Part shown: one piece after another, positions 8,807-16,339 of the stretch
Numbering within the stretch: position 1 is the first letter of the stretch
Layout of the letters: each line of letters opens with the position of its first letter
NCBI RefSeq assembly: GCF_025905425.1
Contig: NZ_CP109603.1
Coordinates: forward strand, 3,922,501-3,986,500
Length of the DNA: 64,000 nt
Source of the DNA: Pseudomonas putida
GTDB taxonomy: Bacteria; Pseudomonadota; Gammaproteobacteria; Pseudomonadales; Pseudomonadaceae
Reading direction: 5' to 3'
The notes under the pieces: generated by a model
What the model was told of the DNA's origin: nothing
Database searches by the model: none
What the model saw: only the letters and a program-made list of their open reading frames with translations
Made by a program: the position numbers and the translations under genes

Positions 8807-8859
8807 AAAGGCGCCGGCTGCTCCGGCTCGCATGGCAAGCAGGGCAACACGGCGCCTTT
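8807..8859 (-). terminator. conditional terminator-type stem in the nasA leader
   Basis: The minus strand has AAAGGCGCCG (8850-8859) complementary to CGGCGCCTTT (8807-8816), followed by TGCGTTT. A smaller GCCGG/CCGGC hairpin (8813-8827) is nested at its 3' side. The T-run is shorter than in the nirB leader, so termination may be weaker or use the nested hairpin. Confidence 0.65.
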
Positions 8860-8902
8860 GTCGTGAGAATGTGCGGGCAATCGGCATTGATTGCCCTTGA
8901 TA
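8807..8902 (-). ncRNA. nasA leader RNA, two-hairpin ANTAR (NasT-type) antitermination element
   Basis: P1 (8875-8896 on the minus strand) is a perfect 8-bp stem, GGGCAATC/GATTGCCC, around the hexaloop AATGCC. P2 (8848-8865) is CACGAC/GCCGTG with one A-C mismatch around the hexaloop AAAGGC, the same loop as P2 of the nirB leader. Both loops obey the A1/G4 rule of ANTAR targets. P2 overlaps the upstream arm of a 10-bp terminator-type stem (8850-8859 pairing with 8807-8816), so P2 and that stem exclude one another. The leader begins within about ten bases of the predicted sigma-54 start. Confidence 0.83.
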
Positions 8903-8912
8903 GGAGCAGGTC

Positions 8913-8928
8913 AGCAATTACCGGGCCA
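8913..8928 (-). promoter_or_regulatory. sigma-54 promoter of nasA
   Basis: The minus strand reads TGGCCCGGTAATTGCT, with -24 GG and -12 GC exactly ten bases apart and the TTGCT downstream box. The predicted start is near 8902, directly before leader hairpin P1. Confidence 0.82.
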
Positions 8929-9070
8929 GCTGTGCAGGCCGCTTCGTGAGAAAGCCCTGGTACAGGTTCAAGCGCTTGCAGGGCCGGTTTGCCGCACCAT
9001 GCGGTGGCACCGCAAAGGCCCATGGCGCTATGCTGGGGCACATTTCAGCCAGAGTTACTGCCCTCCCCCC

Positions 9071-9847
9071 ATGTCCCAGGTGATCCTCAAAACCCCCGCC
9101 CAACTCGACCTGATGCGCAACGCCGGCCAATTACTGGCCCAAGTGTTTGCCGAGCTCGACCGTTTCATACGCCCTGGCGTGACCACGATGCAGATCAACG
9201 ACCTTGCCGAGGCGTTCATCGTCGACAGCCTGAAGGCACGCCCGGCGAGCAAAGGCCAATACGGCTTCCCTTACGCGCTCAATACTTCCGTGGACCATGT
9301 GGTCTGCCACGGCATGCCGAAGGCTGATGAAGTACTGAAGGAAGGGTCGATCATCAATGTCGATATCACCCTGGAACAGGGCGGCTACATCGCCGATTCG
9401 TCGAAAATGTACTGCCTTGGCGCGATCAGCGATGAGGCCCGGCGGCTGGTCGACACCACCTATGATGCGCTATGGAAAGGCATCGAGCAGGTGCGCCCCG
9501 GCGCGACGCTTGGCGATATTGGCCATGCCATCCAGGCCCATGCCGAGGCAGCGGGCTACAGCGTCGTGCGTGAGTACTGCGGCCATGGCATTGGCCAGCA
9601 GATGCATGAGGGGCCGGAAGTGCTGCACTACGGCCAGCGTGGCATGGGCATGAAGCTCACGCCTGGCATGGTGTTTACCATCGAGCCGATGATCAACCAG
9701 GGCGGGCGTGGAACACGGACATTGAAAGACGGGTGGACGGTGATTACCCGCGATCATGCGCTGTCAGCGCAGTGGGAACATACCGTGGCGGTGACGGAGG
9801 ACGGGGTTGAGGTGCTGACGTTGCGGGAGGAAGAACGCCAGCGTTGA
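9071..9847 (+). CDS. map: type I methionine aminopeptidase
   Basis: A 258-residue cytoplasmic metalloprotease removing the initiator Met from new proteins. The five metal ligands are visible: two Asp in NVDITLEQGGYIADSSK, His in CGHGIGQQMHE, Glu in FTIEPM and Glu in WEHTVAV, plus the substrate-contacting His in DHVVCHGMP. The length is that of a minimal type I enzyme without a zinc-finger extension. It is divergent from nasA. The ATG at 9071 is preceded by a run of C with no clear Shine-Dalgarno, so translation may be weak or leaderless. Pseudomonads usually carry another map gene beside rpsB, so this is probably the second copy. Confidence 0.93.
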   Translation: MSQVILKTPAQLDLMRNAGQLLAQVFAELDRFIRPGVTTMQINDLAEAFIVDSLKARPASKGQYGFPYALNTSVDHVVCHGMPKADEVLKEGSIINVDITLEQGGYIADSSKMYCLGAISDEARRLVDTTYDALWKGIEQVRPGATLGDIGHAIQAHAEAAGYSVVREYCGHGIGQQMHEGPEVLHYGQRGMGMKLTPGMVFTIEPMINQGGRGTRTLKDGWTVITRDHALSAQWEHTVAVTEDGVEVLTLREEERQR

Positions 9848-9863
9848 GGCGCCATCGAACATG

Positions 9864-9963
9864 TGGGAGCAACTGTCTTCTTGTGGAAGCTGGCCTTGCC
9901 GGCGATGGGGCGCGTAGCGCCCCAGGCCCGGCTGTGCCGGGCATCGCCAGCAAGGCTTGCTCC
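9864..9963. repeat. REP pair with nested palindromes at the edge of the IS element
   Basis: A long imperfect inverted repeat: tgtgggagcaa and its partner ttgctcctac at the outside, then ccttgccggcgatg with catcgccagcaagg, with the small palindrome ggggcgcgtagcgcccc inside. This REP type differs from the tcgcgggcaagcccgc type elsewhere in the window. Its right end coincides with the transposase stop codon. Confidence 0.8.
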
Positions 9964-10898
9964 TACGAATGAGCTATTTGCTCCTTCCAGGGCGTTCCGG
10001 TCTTGAGCATCGCATTTAGCCTCACTATCAATACTCGCATACACGCCACCACCGATACTTTCGCGCACTTCCCCTGGGCTCGCAGTGCTTTGTAGCGCTC
10101 GCAGAAGTCCTTGTTGTGCCGTATCACCACCCAGCAGGCCATATAGAGCGCCCGCCTGACTTGTGAGCGCCCCCCCCAGATTGAACGCTTGCCCGACTGC
10201 TTGCCGCTGTCCTGGTTGAACGGCGCAACACCGACCAAGGCAGCAATTTCCTTCTTATCCACCTGGCCCAGCTCTGGCAGCAAGGCCATCAGCTTTCCGG
10301 CAGTAATCAGACCAATTCCTTTGACTTGAGTGAGCTGTTTAACCCGGTCATCAGGCAAAGCTGCTGCCTGCTGTGCGATCTCTTGTTCCAGCGCTCGAAT
10401 TTCACCCTTCAGATAGGCGATGTGTTGTTCCAACCGCAAACAAACACTGGGAGCCCGCGCCTGCTTCAGGCGCCGCTTGTCATCGTCGCGCTGTTGGACG
10501 AAGCGATCCCGCTGCATAAGCAGTTCGCGCAGCAAGGCCCGCTCGGGTGTCATCACCTGGCAAGGCCGTGGGGGCATAACTTCAGCCAGGTGAGCCAAAA
10601 CAGCTGCGTCAATGGGATCGGTCTTGGCGCGTTTACCCATCGACTTGGCAAAGTCCCGGGCACGACTGGGATTGATCCGGCAAACCGGAAAATCGGCATC
10701 CTGCAGCGCTTTGAGGACATTGCACTCGTAGCCACCGGTAGCTTCGAGCAAGACCATTGAAACTGCATACCCGCCAAGCTTTTCGACGAGCAGTTGGAAT
10801 CCCTTCAAGTCATTGGAAACACTGAAGTTCACCCCCTCAGGGCGGATGTGAACAGCAAGTGTGGCACTGGAAACATCGATGCCGACAGAGGAAGACAT
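9963..10898 (-). CDS. IS110-family transposase (DEDD recombinase)
   Basis: A 311-residue protein with the N-terminal RuvC-like DEDD domain: Asp8 (VGIDVSS), Glu52 (LLEATGGY) and Asp94/Asp97 (KTDPIDAA). A coiled-coil linker follows, then the C-terminal Transposase_20 domain (VKGIGLITAGKLMALLPELG, then VGVAPFNQDSGKQ with the conserved Ser region). The frame is intact, so the element may be active. The ATG at 10898 is preceded by GAGGG; an in-frame TTG at 10904 is the alternative start. The stop codon TAG lies at the junction with flanking REP DNA, so the last codons may come from the target site. Confidence 0.93.
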   Translation of the reverse strand: MSSSVGIDVSSATLAVHIRPEGVNFSVSNDLKGFQLLVEKLGGYAVSMVLLEATGGYECNVLKALQDADFPVCRINPSRARDFAKSMGKRAKTDPIDAAVLAHLAEVMPPRPCQVMTPERALLRELLMQRDRFVQQRDDDKRRLKQARAPSVCLRLEQHIAYLKGEIRALEQEIAQQAAALPDDRVKQLTQVKGIGLITAGKLMALLPELGQVDKKEIAALVGVAPFNQDSGKQSGKRSIWGGRSQVRRALYMACWVVIRHNKDFCERYKALRAQGKCAKVSVVACMRVLIVRLNAMLKTGTPWKEQIAHS

Positions 10899-11111
10899 GG
10901 CCAAACCCTCTTAAACTCAAGGAGTGAGAGCGCTTTGGCTTGGCCCACGCTTGTGATTCGAGATTACGCCCCTCATCCAACTGTTCGGGCTCTCGCCAAA
11001 GTGGAACGGTGAATGGCAGCTTTTGCTCCCACACGTGCTCTGGGCACCTCGGGCTATCAGCTTGCCATTCACCGCTCTCACTTCAGATTCTATTCCCTCT
11101 CCAAGACACAA
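9974..11111 (-). mobile_element. IS110-family insertion sequence in REP DNA
   Basis: The element consists of one transposase gene and a roughly 210-base non-coding end upstream of it, the arrangement of the IS110 group, which lacks terminal inverted repeats. REP-type sequence lies directly on both sides (9864-9963 and 11110 onward, where agcgggcttgcccgcgaa is cut). P. putida IS110 relatives are known to insert in REP elements. A CT dinucleotide is present at both presumed ends (minus strand CCCGCT-TGTG and AATAGCT-CATT), which would fit a CT crossover core. The ends given are estimates. Confidence 0.75.
10915..11105 (-). ncRNA. candidate IS110 bridge RNA region
   Basis: The non-coding end upstream of the transposase holds a strong inverted repeat. 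The segment 11007-11021 (cggtgaatggcagct) pairs with 11059-11074 with 15 of 16 matches, closing a loop of about 37 bases. IS110-group elements encode a bridge RNA in this end that guides target and donor recognition. The hairpin is seen; the RNA and its guide loops are inferred, and exact ends are unknown. Confidence 0.5.
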
Positions 11112-11170
11112 GCGGGCTTGCCCGCGAATACTGGCAAAGCCGGTGCCATGCACCGCGTGGCAATATTCGC
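11110..11170. repeat. REP remnant interrupted by the IS element
   Basis: The REP core agcgggcttgcccgcgaa is followed by an inverted companion (tattcgcgggg) around 11164. The outer part of the palindrome (the gctcccacag arm) is missing on the IS side, as if replaced by the element end. Confidence 0.6.
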
Positions 11171-11222
11171 GGGGCAGTCCATAGGCCGTGCTGTACCACA
11201 AAACTTTTCAGCATGCAGAAAC

Positions 11223-11250
11223 AAAAAAAGCGACCCTAAGGTCGCTTTTT
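11223..11250 (-). terminator. bidirectional terminator after the tRNA pair
   Basis: A symmetrical hairpin: aaaaagcgacc and ggtcgcttttt around a ctaa loop. The A and T runs on the two sides allow termination in both directions. It lies about 40 bases beyond the tRNA-Asp 3' end and ends the Val-Asp transcript. Confidence 0.9.
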
Positions 11251-11291
11251 CTGTAACTTCCGGGTGTTCAGTGGGCCCTGGAAGTTGAATA

Positions 11292-11368
11292 TGGCGCAGC
11301 GGACGGGACTCGAACCCGCGACCCCCGGCGTGACAGGCCGGTATTCTAACCGACTGAACTACCGCTGC
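11292..11368 (-). tRNA. tRNA-Asp (anticodon GTC)
   Basis: A complete 77-base cloverleaf on the minus strand: acceptor GCAGCGG paired with CCGCTGC, anticodon loop CTGTCAC, T-loop GGTTCGAGTCC and encoded CCA at 11292-11294. Confidence 0.97.
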
Positions 11369-11381
11369 GCTATACATCGAG

Positions 11382-11457
11382 TGGTGGGTGATGACGGGAT
11401 CGAACCGCCGACCCTCTGCTTGTAAGGCAGATGCTCTCCCGGCTGAGCTAATCACCC
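11382..11457 (-). tRNA. tRNA-Val (anticodon TAC)
   Basis: A complete 76-base cloverleaf on the minus strand: acceptor GGGTGAT/ATCACCC, anticodon loop CTTACAA, T-loop GGTTCGATCCC and encoded CCA. It is 13 bases upstream of tRNA-Asp, so the two are processed from one transcript. Confidence 0.97.
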
Positions 11458-11674
11458 TTTCGTCTCGGTGTGGCGCGCATTCTACGGATGAGCCCCTACC
11501 CTGGCAAGCACTTTTTTCGACTTTTTTAAAAAAATTTTCGAAGGCTTTCAAAGACCTAGCAACCCAGGGCTTTTCTTCCTTTATAGAGAGGTACTGGCCC
11601 TCTGACAGGGTTGGACGGGAACCACCGCTCGGAGAATAATGCCCGCCTTATGCATTAAGGAGAGATTGCCCCTC

Positions 11675-12595
11675 ATGTGGTTCAAGAACCTGCTGACCTA
11701 CCGCCTGACCCAGGATGTTTCATTCGAAGCCGACGCACTGGAAACTGCCCTGGCCAGCAAGCCGGCCCGTCCGTGCGCCAGCCAGGAGCTGACCACCTAT
11801 GGCTTCGTCGCGCCGTTCGGCAAAGGCGAAGACGCTCCCCTGGTGCACGTCAGCGGTGAATTCCTGCTGATCGCCGCACGCAAGGAAGAACGTATCCTCC
11901 CTAGCAGTGTGGTCAATGACGCCGTCAAGGAGAAGGTCGAAGAGATCGAGACCGAGCAAATGCGCAAGGTCTATAAAAAGGAACGCGATCAGATCAAGGA
12001 TGAAATCATCCAGGCCTTCCTGCCGCGCGCGTTCATTCGTCGTTCGATGATCTTCGCCGCCATCGCGCCGCGCCTGGGCGTGATCCTGGTCAACTCGGCC
12101 AGCGCCAAGCGCGCCGAAGACCTGCTGTCGACCCTGCGTGAAGTCATGGGCTCGCTGCCGGTGCGCCCCGCTACCGTGAAGATCGCGCCGGTTGCCACCA
12201 TGACCGACTGGGTCAAGTCGCAGCAAGCGGCCGAAGGCTTCTATGTACTGGACGAGTGCGAGCTGCGCGACACCGCCGAAGACGGTGGCATCGTGCGCTG
12301 CAAGCGCCAGGACCTGACCAGCGAGGAAATCCAGCTGCACCTGAGCACCGGCAAGGTGGTCACTCAGTTGGCCCTGGCCTGGCAAGACAAACTGTCGTTC
12401 GTGCTGGACGACAAGATGGTGATCAAGCGCCTGAAGTTCGAGGAGCTGCTGCAGGAGCAGGCTGAACAGGATGGTGGCGATGAAGCCCAGCAGCAGTTCG
12501 ATGCGAGCTTCCTGCTGATGATGATGACCTTTACCGAGTTCCTCCCGGTGCTGTTCGAGGCCTTGGGTGGGGAGGAGATTCCGCAAGGGGTCTAA
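11675..12595 (+). CDS. rdgC: recombination-associated protein RdgC
   Basis: A 306-residue protein covering the full RdgC family length. It begins [12 protein letters not shown] and ends with the acidic EEIPQGV tail. RdgC forms a ring-shaped dimer around double-stranded DNA and restrains RecA filament formation at the nucleoid. The [15 protein letters not shown] and ATMTDWV segments are family hallmarks. The ATG at 11675 follows AAGGAGAG with proper spacing; an earlier in-frame ATG at 11639 overlaps that region and is less likely. The gene is monocistronic, followed by a REP pair. Confidence 0.95.
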   Translation: MWFKNLLTYRLTQDVSFEADALETALASKPARPCASQELTTYGFVAPFGKGEDAPLVHVSGEFLLIAARKEERILPSSVVNDAVKEKVEEIETEQMRKVYKKERDQIKDEIIQAFLPRAFIRRSMIFAAIAPRLGVILVNSASAKRAEDLLSTLREVMGSLPVRPATVKIAPVATMTDWVKSQQAAEGFYVLDECELRDTAEDGGIVRCKRQDLTSEEIQLHLSTGKVVTQLALAWQDKLSFVLDDKMVIKRLKFEELLQEQAEQDGGDEAQQQFDASFLLMMMTFTEFLPVLFEALGGEEIPQGV

Positions 12596-12649
12596 CCTTT
12601 ATGATTTGCCGGTGCTGGCCTGACAGTTAATCGTTGACCAGTACCGGCC

Positions 12650-12718
12650 CTTTCGCGGGCAAGCCCGCTCCCACAGGTGTTTGCTCAGCCTGTGGGAGCG
12701 GGCTTGCCTGCGAATGGC
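12650..12718. repeat. inverted REP pair downstream of rdgC
   Basis: The sequence tttcgcgggcaagcccgctc is followed after a 16-base spacer by its inverted partner (gagcgggcttgcctgcgaa). It may form a large hairpin at the end of the rdgC transcript. Confidence 0.92.
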
Positions 12719-12760
12719 CCTTCAAAAATCGCCTCTATATATAAGTACAAGGACTTCCCC

Positions 12761-13726
12761 ATGCGCGCCCTCGCCGCCCTCAGCCGCTTCGTCGGCAACA
12801 CCTTTGCCCTCTGGGTGCTGGTGTTCGCCGTGCTGGCCTTCCTGCAACCGCAGTGGTTTATCGCCCTGAAAGTGGCCATCGTGCCTTTGCTTGGGCTGGT
12901 GATGTTCGGCATGGGCCTGACCCTCAAGCTCGACGACTTCGCCGCCCTCGCCCGCCAACCCTGGCGGGTGATGCTGGGGGTGGTAGCACACTTCGTGATC
13001 ATGCCGGGCATGGCCTGGTTGCTGTGCCAATTGTTCCACTTGCCCGCCGAGATCGCCGTAGGGGTGATTCTGGTCGGTTGCTGCCCAAGCGGTACGGCTT
13101 CGAACGTGATGGTCTGGCTGTCCAAGGGCGACCTGGCGCTGGCGGTGGCGATTGCCGCAGTCACCACCCTGCTCGCCCCGCTGCTGACTCCGGCACTGAT
13201 CTGGTTCCTGGCCTCGGCCTGGCTGCCGGTCTCGTTCATGGACATGTTCTGGTCGATTCTGCAGCTGGTCATGCTGCCGATCGTGCTCGGCGTGCTGGCC
13301 CAGCGCCTGCTTGGCGCGCGGGTGCAGGCGGCCGTGCAGGTATTGCCGCTGGTATCGGTAGTGAGCATCGTCATGATCGTCTGCGCGGTGGTGGCGGCCA
13401 GCCAGGCGAAGATCGCCGAATCGGGGCTGCTGATCATGGCGGTGGTGATGCTGCACAACAGCTTCGGCTATTTGCTGGGGTACCTGACCGGCAAGCTCTG
13501 CAAGTTGCCCCTGGCCCAGCGCAAGTCGCTGGCGCTGGAGGTGGGTATGCAGAACTCAGGGCTAGGGGCGGCATTGGCAGCGGCGCACTTCTCGCCATTG
13601 GCAGCGGTGCCGAGTGCGCTGTTCAGCGTTTGGCACAATATTTCCGGGGCGTTGCTGTCGACCTGGTTCCGGCGAATGGAAGAGTCTTCGTCAGCTGTTG
13701 AGAATGGCGAGCCTGCCAGGGATTGA
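12761..13726 (+). CDS. bile acid:sodium symporter (BASS) family transporter
   Basis: A 321-residue inner-membrane protein with nine or ten hydrophobic helices. The family motifs are present: FGMGLTLKLDDF near residue 50, VGCCPSGTASNVMVWLSKGDLALAV near 105, and EVGMQNSGLGAALAA near 260. The two Pro/Gly-rich segments are the crossover helices that bind sodium and substrate in ASBT homologues. Substrates in bacteria include pantoate, pyruvate-like acids and bile acids; none can be chosen here. The ATG at 12761 lies ten bases after CAAGGAC. It stands alone between two REP pairs. Confidence 0.88.
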   Translation: MRALAALSRFVGNTFALWVLVFAVLAFLQPQWFIALKVAIVPLLGLVMFGMGLTLKLDDFAALARQPWRVMLGVVAHFVIMPGMAWLLCQLFHLPAEIAVGVILVGCCPSGTASNVMVWLSKGDLALAVAIAAVTTLLAPLLTPALIWFLASAWLPVSFMDMFWSILQLVMLPIVLGVLAQRLLGARVQAAVQVLPLVSVVSIVMIVCAVVAASQAKIAESGLLIMAVVMLHNSFGYLLGYLTGKLCKLPLAQRKSLALEVGMQNSGLGAALAAAHFSPLAAVPSALFSVWHNISGALLSTWFRRMEESSSAVENGEPARD

Positions 13727-13741
13727 TGTTGCCTGACCCGG

Positions 13742-13832
13742 CCTCTTCGCGGGCAAGCCCGCTCCCACAAGTACTCCACACTCCTGAAAGCCGTGGAGTA
13801 CCTGTGGGAGCGGGCTTGCCCCGCGAAGAGGC
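13742..13832. repeat. inverted REP pair with inner palindrome
   Basis: Two REP cores face each other and enclose gtactccac and gtggagtac, which extend the pairing so that almost the whole 91 bases can fold into one hairpin. Confidence 0.92.
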
Positions 13833-13881
13833 CAGCACAGACTTGCCCAGCAATCAGAAAATGTGCACCCTAGTGCCCACT

Positions 13882-13930
13882 GTGAGGACGGCCTCACGAC
13901 GCACCGCGTGACCATTCCGGGGACGGCCCC
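13882..13930 (+). promoter_or_regulatory. guanidine-II (mini-ykkC) riboswitch
   Basis: Two short hairpins have identical ACGG tetraloops: P1 is GTGAGG/CCTCAC (13882-13897) and P2 is GGGG/CCCC (13919-13930), separated by about 21 bases. Paired ACGR-loop hairpins are the defining feature of the guanidine-II class, which opens the ribosome site of guanidinium exporters when guanidine binds. The next gene, 25 bases on, is a SugE/Gdx exporter, and its GGAGG ribosome site lies right after P2. Confidence 0.93.
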
Positions 13931-13955
13931 ATCATTGGCAACAATGGAGGCACCT

Positions 13956-14273
13956 ATGTCCTGGATCATCCTGTTCTTCGCCGGCCTGTTCGAGGTCGGC
14001 TGGGCCGTCGGCCTGAAATACACCGATGGCTTCACCCGCCCACTGCCCACCGTACTCACCGTCGGCGCCATGGTCATCAGCCTTGGCCTGCTGGGCCTGG
14101 CCATGAAGGAGCTGCCGCTAGGCACCGCTTATGCCATCTGGACCGGTGTCGGCGCCGTGGGCACGGTAATCGCCGGGATTATCCTGTTTGGCGAATCCAT
14201 GGCCCTGGTGCGACTGGTCAGTGTGGCGCTGATCGTCTGCGGCCTGATCGGCCTGAAAGTCAGCGCCAGCTGA
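13956..14273 (+). CDS. gdx: guanidinium exporter, SMR family (Gdx/SugE)
   Basis: A 105-residue protein with four transmembrane helices of the small multidrug resistance fold. The essential Glu is in the first helix ([19 protein letters not shown]), and the [13 protein letters not shown] segment is the Gdx/SugE hallmark. It works as a dual-topology dimer exchanging guanidinium for protons in the inner membrane. The start codon at 13956 follows a GGAGG site; an upstream in-frame extension would cross the riboswitch and is rejected. Expression is expected to rise when guanidine binds the riboswitch ahead of it. Confidence 0.94.
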   Translation: MSWIILFFAGLFEVGWAVGLKYTDGFTRPLPTVLTVGAMVISLGLLGLAMKELPLGTAYAIWTGVGAVGTVIAGIILFGESMALVRLVSVALIVCGLIGLKVSAS

Positions 14274-14283
14274 CACGCCCTCT

Positions 14284-16161
14284 TTAACGCAAGTCGCCGC
14301 GCAAGCGGCTCACCTGCTCACGCAACGCATCCGGCTGCGCCGCCTCCACCGGGATGGCGGTGCCAGCCACGATGGTCACCCGCGACCACAAGCGCTTGAA
14401 AAAACCCTTGGCCGGATCCCGACTGAAGAAACTGCCCCACAGCCCCTGCAACGCCAAGGGAATCACCGGCACCGGGGTTTCGCTGAGAATGCGGTTCACC
14501 CCACCTTTGAACACATCGATCTCGCCATCAGCGGTCAACTTGCCCTCCGGGAAGATACACACCAGCTCACCCGCCGCCAGGTACTCGGCGATACGGGCGA
14601 ACGCCCGCTCGTACGTGGCCTCGTCCTCACCGCGCCCGGCAATCGGGATGGCGCCTGCGGTGCGGAACACGAAGTTGAGTACCGGCAGGTTGTAGATCTT
14701 GTAGTACATGACGAAACGGATCGGCCGACGGATCGCACCGCCGAGCAACAGGGCATCGACGAACGAGACATGGTTGCACACCAGCAGCGCCGCGCCTTCG
14801 TCCGGGATGCGCTCAAGGTCGCGGTGCTTTACGCGGTACATCGAGTGGCTGAGCAGCCAGATCAGGAAGCGCATGGTGAACTCAGGCACGATCCTGAAGA
14901 TGTAGGCGTTGACCGCGATGTTGAGCAACGACACCACCAAGAACAGCTGCGGGATGGTCAGTTCGGCCAGCCCCAGCAGAACGATGGTGAGGATCGCCGA
15001 AACCACCATGAACAAGGCATTGAGGATGTTGTTGGCGGCGATCACCCGGGCCCGCTGATCCTCGGCCGTGCGCGCCTGGATCAAGGCATACAGCGGCACG
15101 ATGTAGAACCCGCCAAACACCCCGAGCCCGACGATTGACATCAGAATCCACCAGGCCTGGCTCATGCCCAGCAACGCCAGCCAGTCATGCGGCACGGGCG
15201 CCGCTGGCACGTCGCCGGAGTGCCACCACCAAAGCAGGCCGAACAGGGTCAGGCCAAACGAGCCGAACGGCACCAGGCCGATCTCCACCTTGCGCCCGCT
15301 CAGCCGCTCGCACAGTAGCGAGCCGAGGGCGATGCCTACCGAGAACAGGGTCAGCACCAGGGTCACCACGGTGCCGTCGCCGTGCAGCCAGTCCTTGGCG
15401 TACGCCGGGATCTGGGTCAGGTAGATGGCGCCGACGAACCAGAACCACGAGTTGCCGACGATCGAGCGCGACACCGCAGGCGTCTGCCCCAGGCCCATGC
15501 GCAGGATCGCCCAGGATTGCTTGAAGATGTTCCAGTCCAGTTGCATCTGCGGCGTTACGGCTGCGGCGCGTGGAATCCAGCGGCTGGCCAGGTAGCCCAG
15601 CACTGCGGTGCCCACCACGCCTCCCGCCACCACCGTGGCATAGCTGGCCGACGACATCATCACCCCGGCGCCGATAGTGCCAGCCAGGATAGCCAGGAAG
15701 GTGCCCATCTCGACCAGCCCGTTACCGCCCACCAGTTCTTCTTCACGCAGGGCCTGGGGCAGGATCGAGTACTTAACCGGCCCGAACAGCGCCGAATGGG
15801 TACCCATGCCGAACAGTGCCACCAGCATCAACGCCAAGTGGTTGGTCATAAAGCCCAGGGCCCCAATGGCCATGATGCCGATCTCGGCCAGCTTGATCGC
15901 ACGGATCAGTGCGTCCTTGGCGAACTTCTCGCCAAACTGCCCACCCAGCGCCGAAAACAGAAAGAACGGCAAGATGAACAGCAATGCGCAAAGGTTGACC
16001 CAGATCGAACGGTCACCATCGCCCAGGCTCAGCTTGAACAGGATCGCCAGGATCAGCGACTGCTTGAACAGGTTGTCGTTGAACGCACCCAGCGACTGGG
16101 TGATGAAGAACGGCAGGAAGCGCCGCTTGCCGAGCAAGGTGAATTGCGAGGGATGACTCAT
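14284..16161 (-). CDS. MFS transporter fused to a PlsC-type acyltransferase
   Basis: A 625-residue two-domain protein. Residues 1-about 430 are a 12-helix MFS carrier of the LplT lysophospholipid-flippase type (FFITQSLGAFNDNLFKQSL near the start). Residues about 440-625 form a glycerolipid acyltransferase with the catalytic HX4D motif in NHVSFVDALL near residue 462 and FPEGKLT near 537. The layout matches LplT-Aas-like systems that re-acylate lysophospholipids, but without the acyl-ACP synthetase domain. The start ATG at 16161 has AAGGAC close upstream. Convergent with gdx, with ten bases between the stops and no clear terminator. Confidence 0.9.
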   Translation of the reverse strand: MSHPSQFTLLGKRRFLPFFITQSLGAFNDNLFKQSLILAILFKLSLGDGDRSIWVNLCALLFILPFFLFSALGGQFGEKFAKDALIRAIKLAEIGIMAIGALGFMTNHLALMLVALFGMGTHSALFGPVKYSILPQALREEELVGGNGLVEMGTFLAILAGTIGAGVMMSSASYATVVAGGVVGTAVLGYLASRWIPRAAAVTPQMQLDWNIFKQSWAILRMGLGQTPAVSRSIVGNSWFWFVGAIYLTQIPAYAKDWLHGDGTVVTLVLTLFSVGIALGSLLCERLSGRKVEIGLVPFGSFGLTLFGLLWWWHSGDVPAAPVPHDWLALLGMSQAWWILMSIVGLGVFGGFYIVPLYALIQARTAEDQRARVIAANNILNALFMVVSAILTIVLLGLAELTIPQLFLVVSLLNIAVNAYIFRIVPEFTMRFLIWLLSHSMYRVKHRDLERIPDEGAALLVCNHVSFVDALLLGGAIRRPIRFVMYYKIYNLPVLNFVFRTAGAIPIAGRGEDEATYERAFARIAEYLAAGELVCIFPEGKLTADGEIDVFKGGVNRILSETPVPVIPLALQGLWGSFFSRDPAKGFFKRLWSRVTIVAGTAIPVEAAQPDALREQVSRLRGDLR

Positions 16162-16339
16162 CGTCCTTGTACCTGATGGGCATTTTTCATTGGAGGCGCG
16201 CCAGAAGCGACAAGCCACAAATCTGCATGGGAAAACCTGCTGCTGGCAAGCCCGCCACATCGATTAAAGCGAGGCTGCGCAGCAGCCCCTTGCTGGCTTA
16301 TGCTGGAAACCGGCAAACCACAACAACAAGGACGTGGCA

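Noticed and set aside
8990..9040. NtrC site upstream of the nasA promoter
   Set aside because: gcaccatgcggtggcacc resembles the consensus but the half-site spacing is one base short; not strong enough to list as a site.
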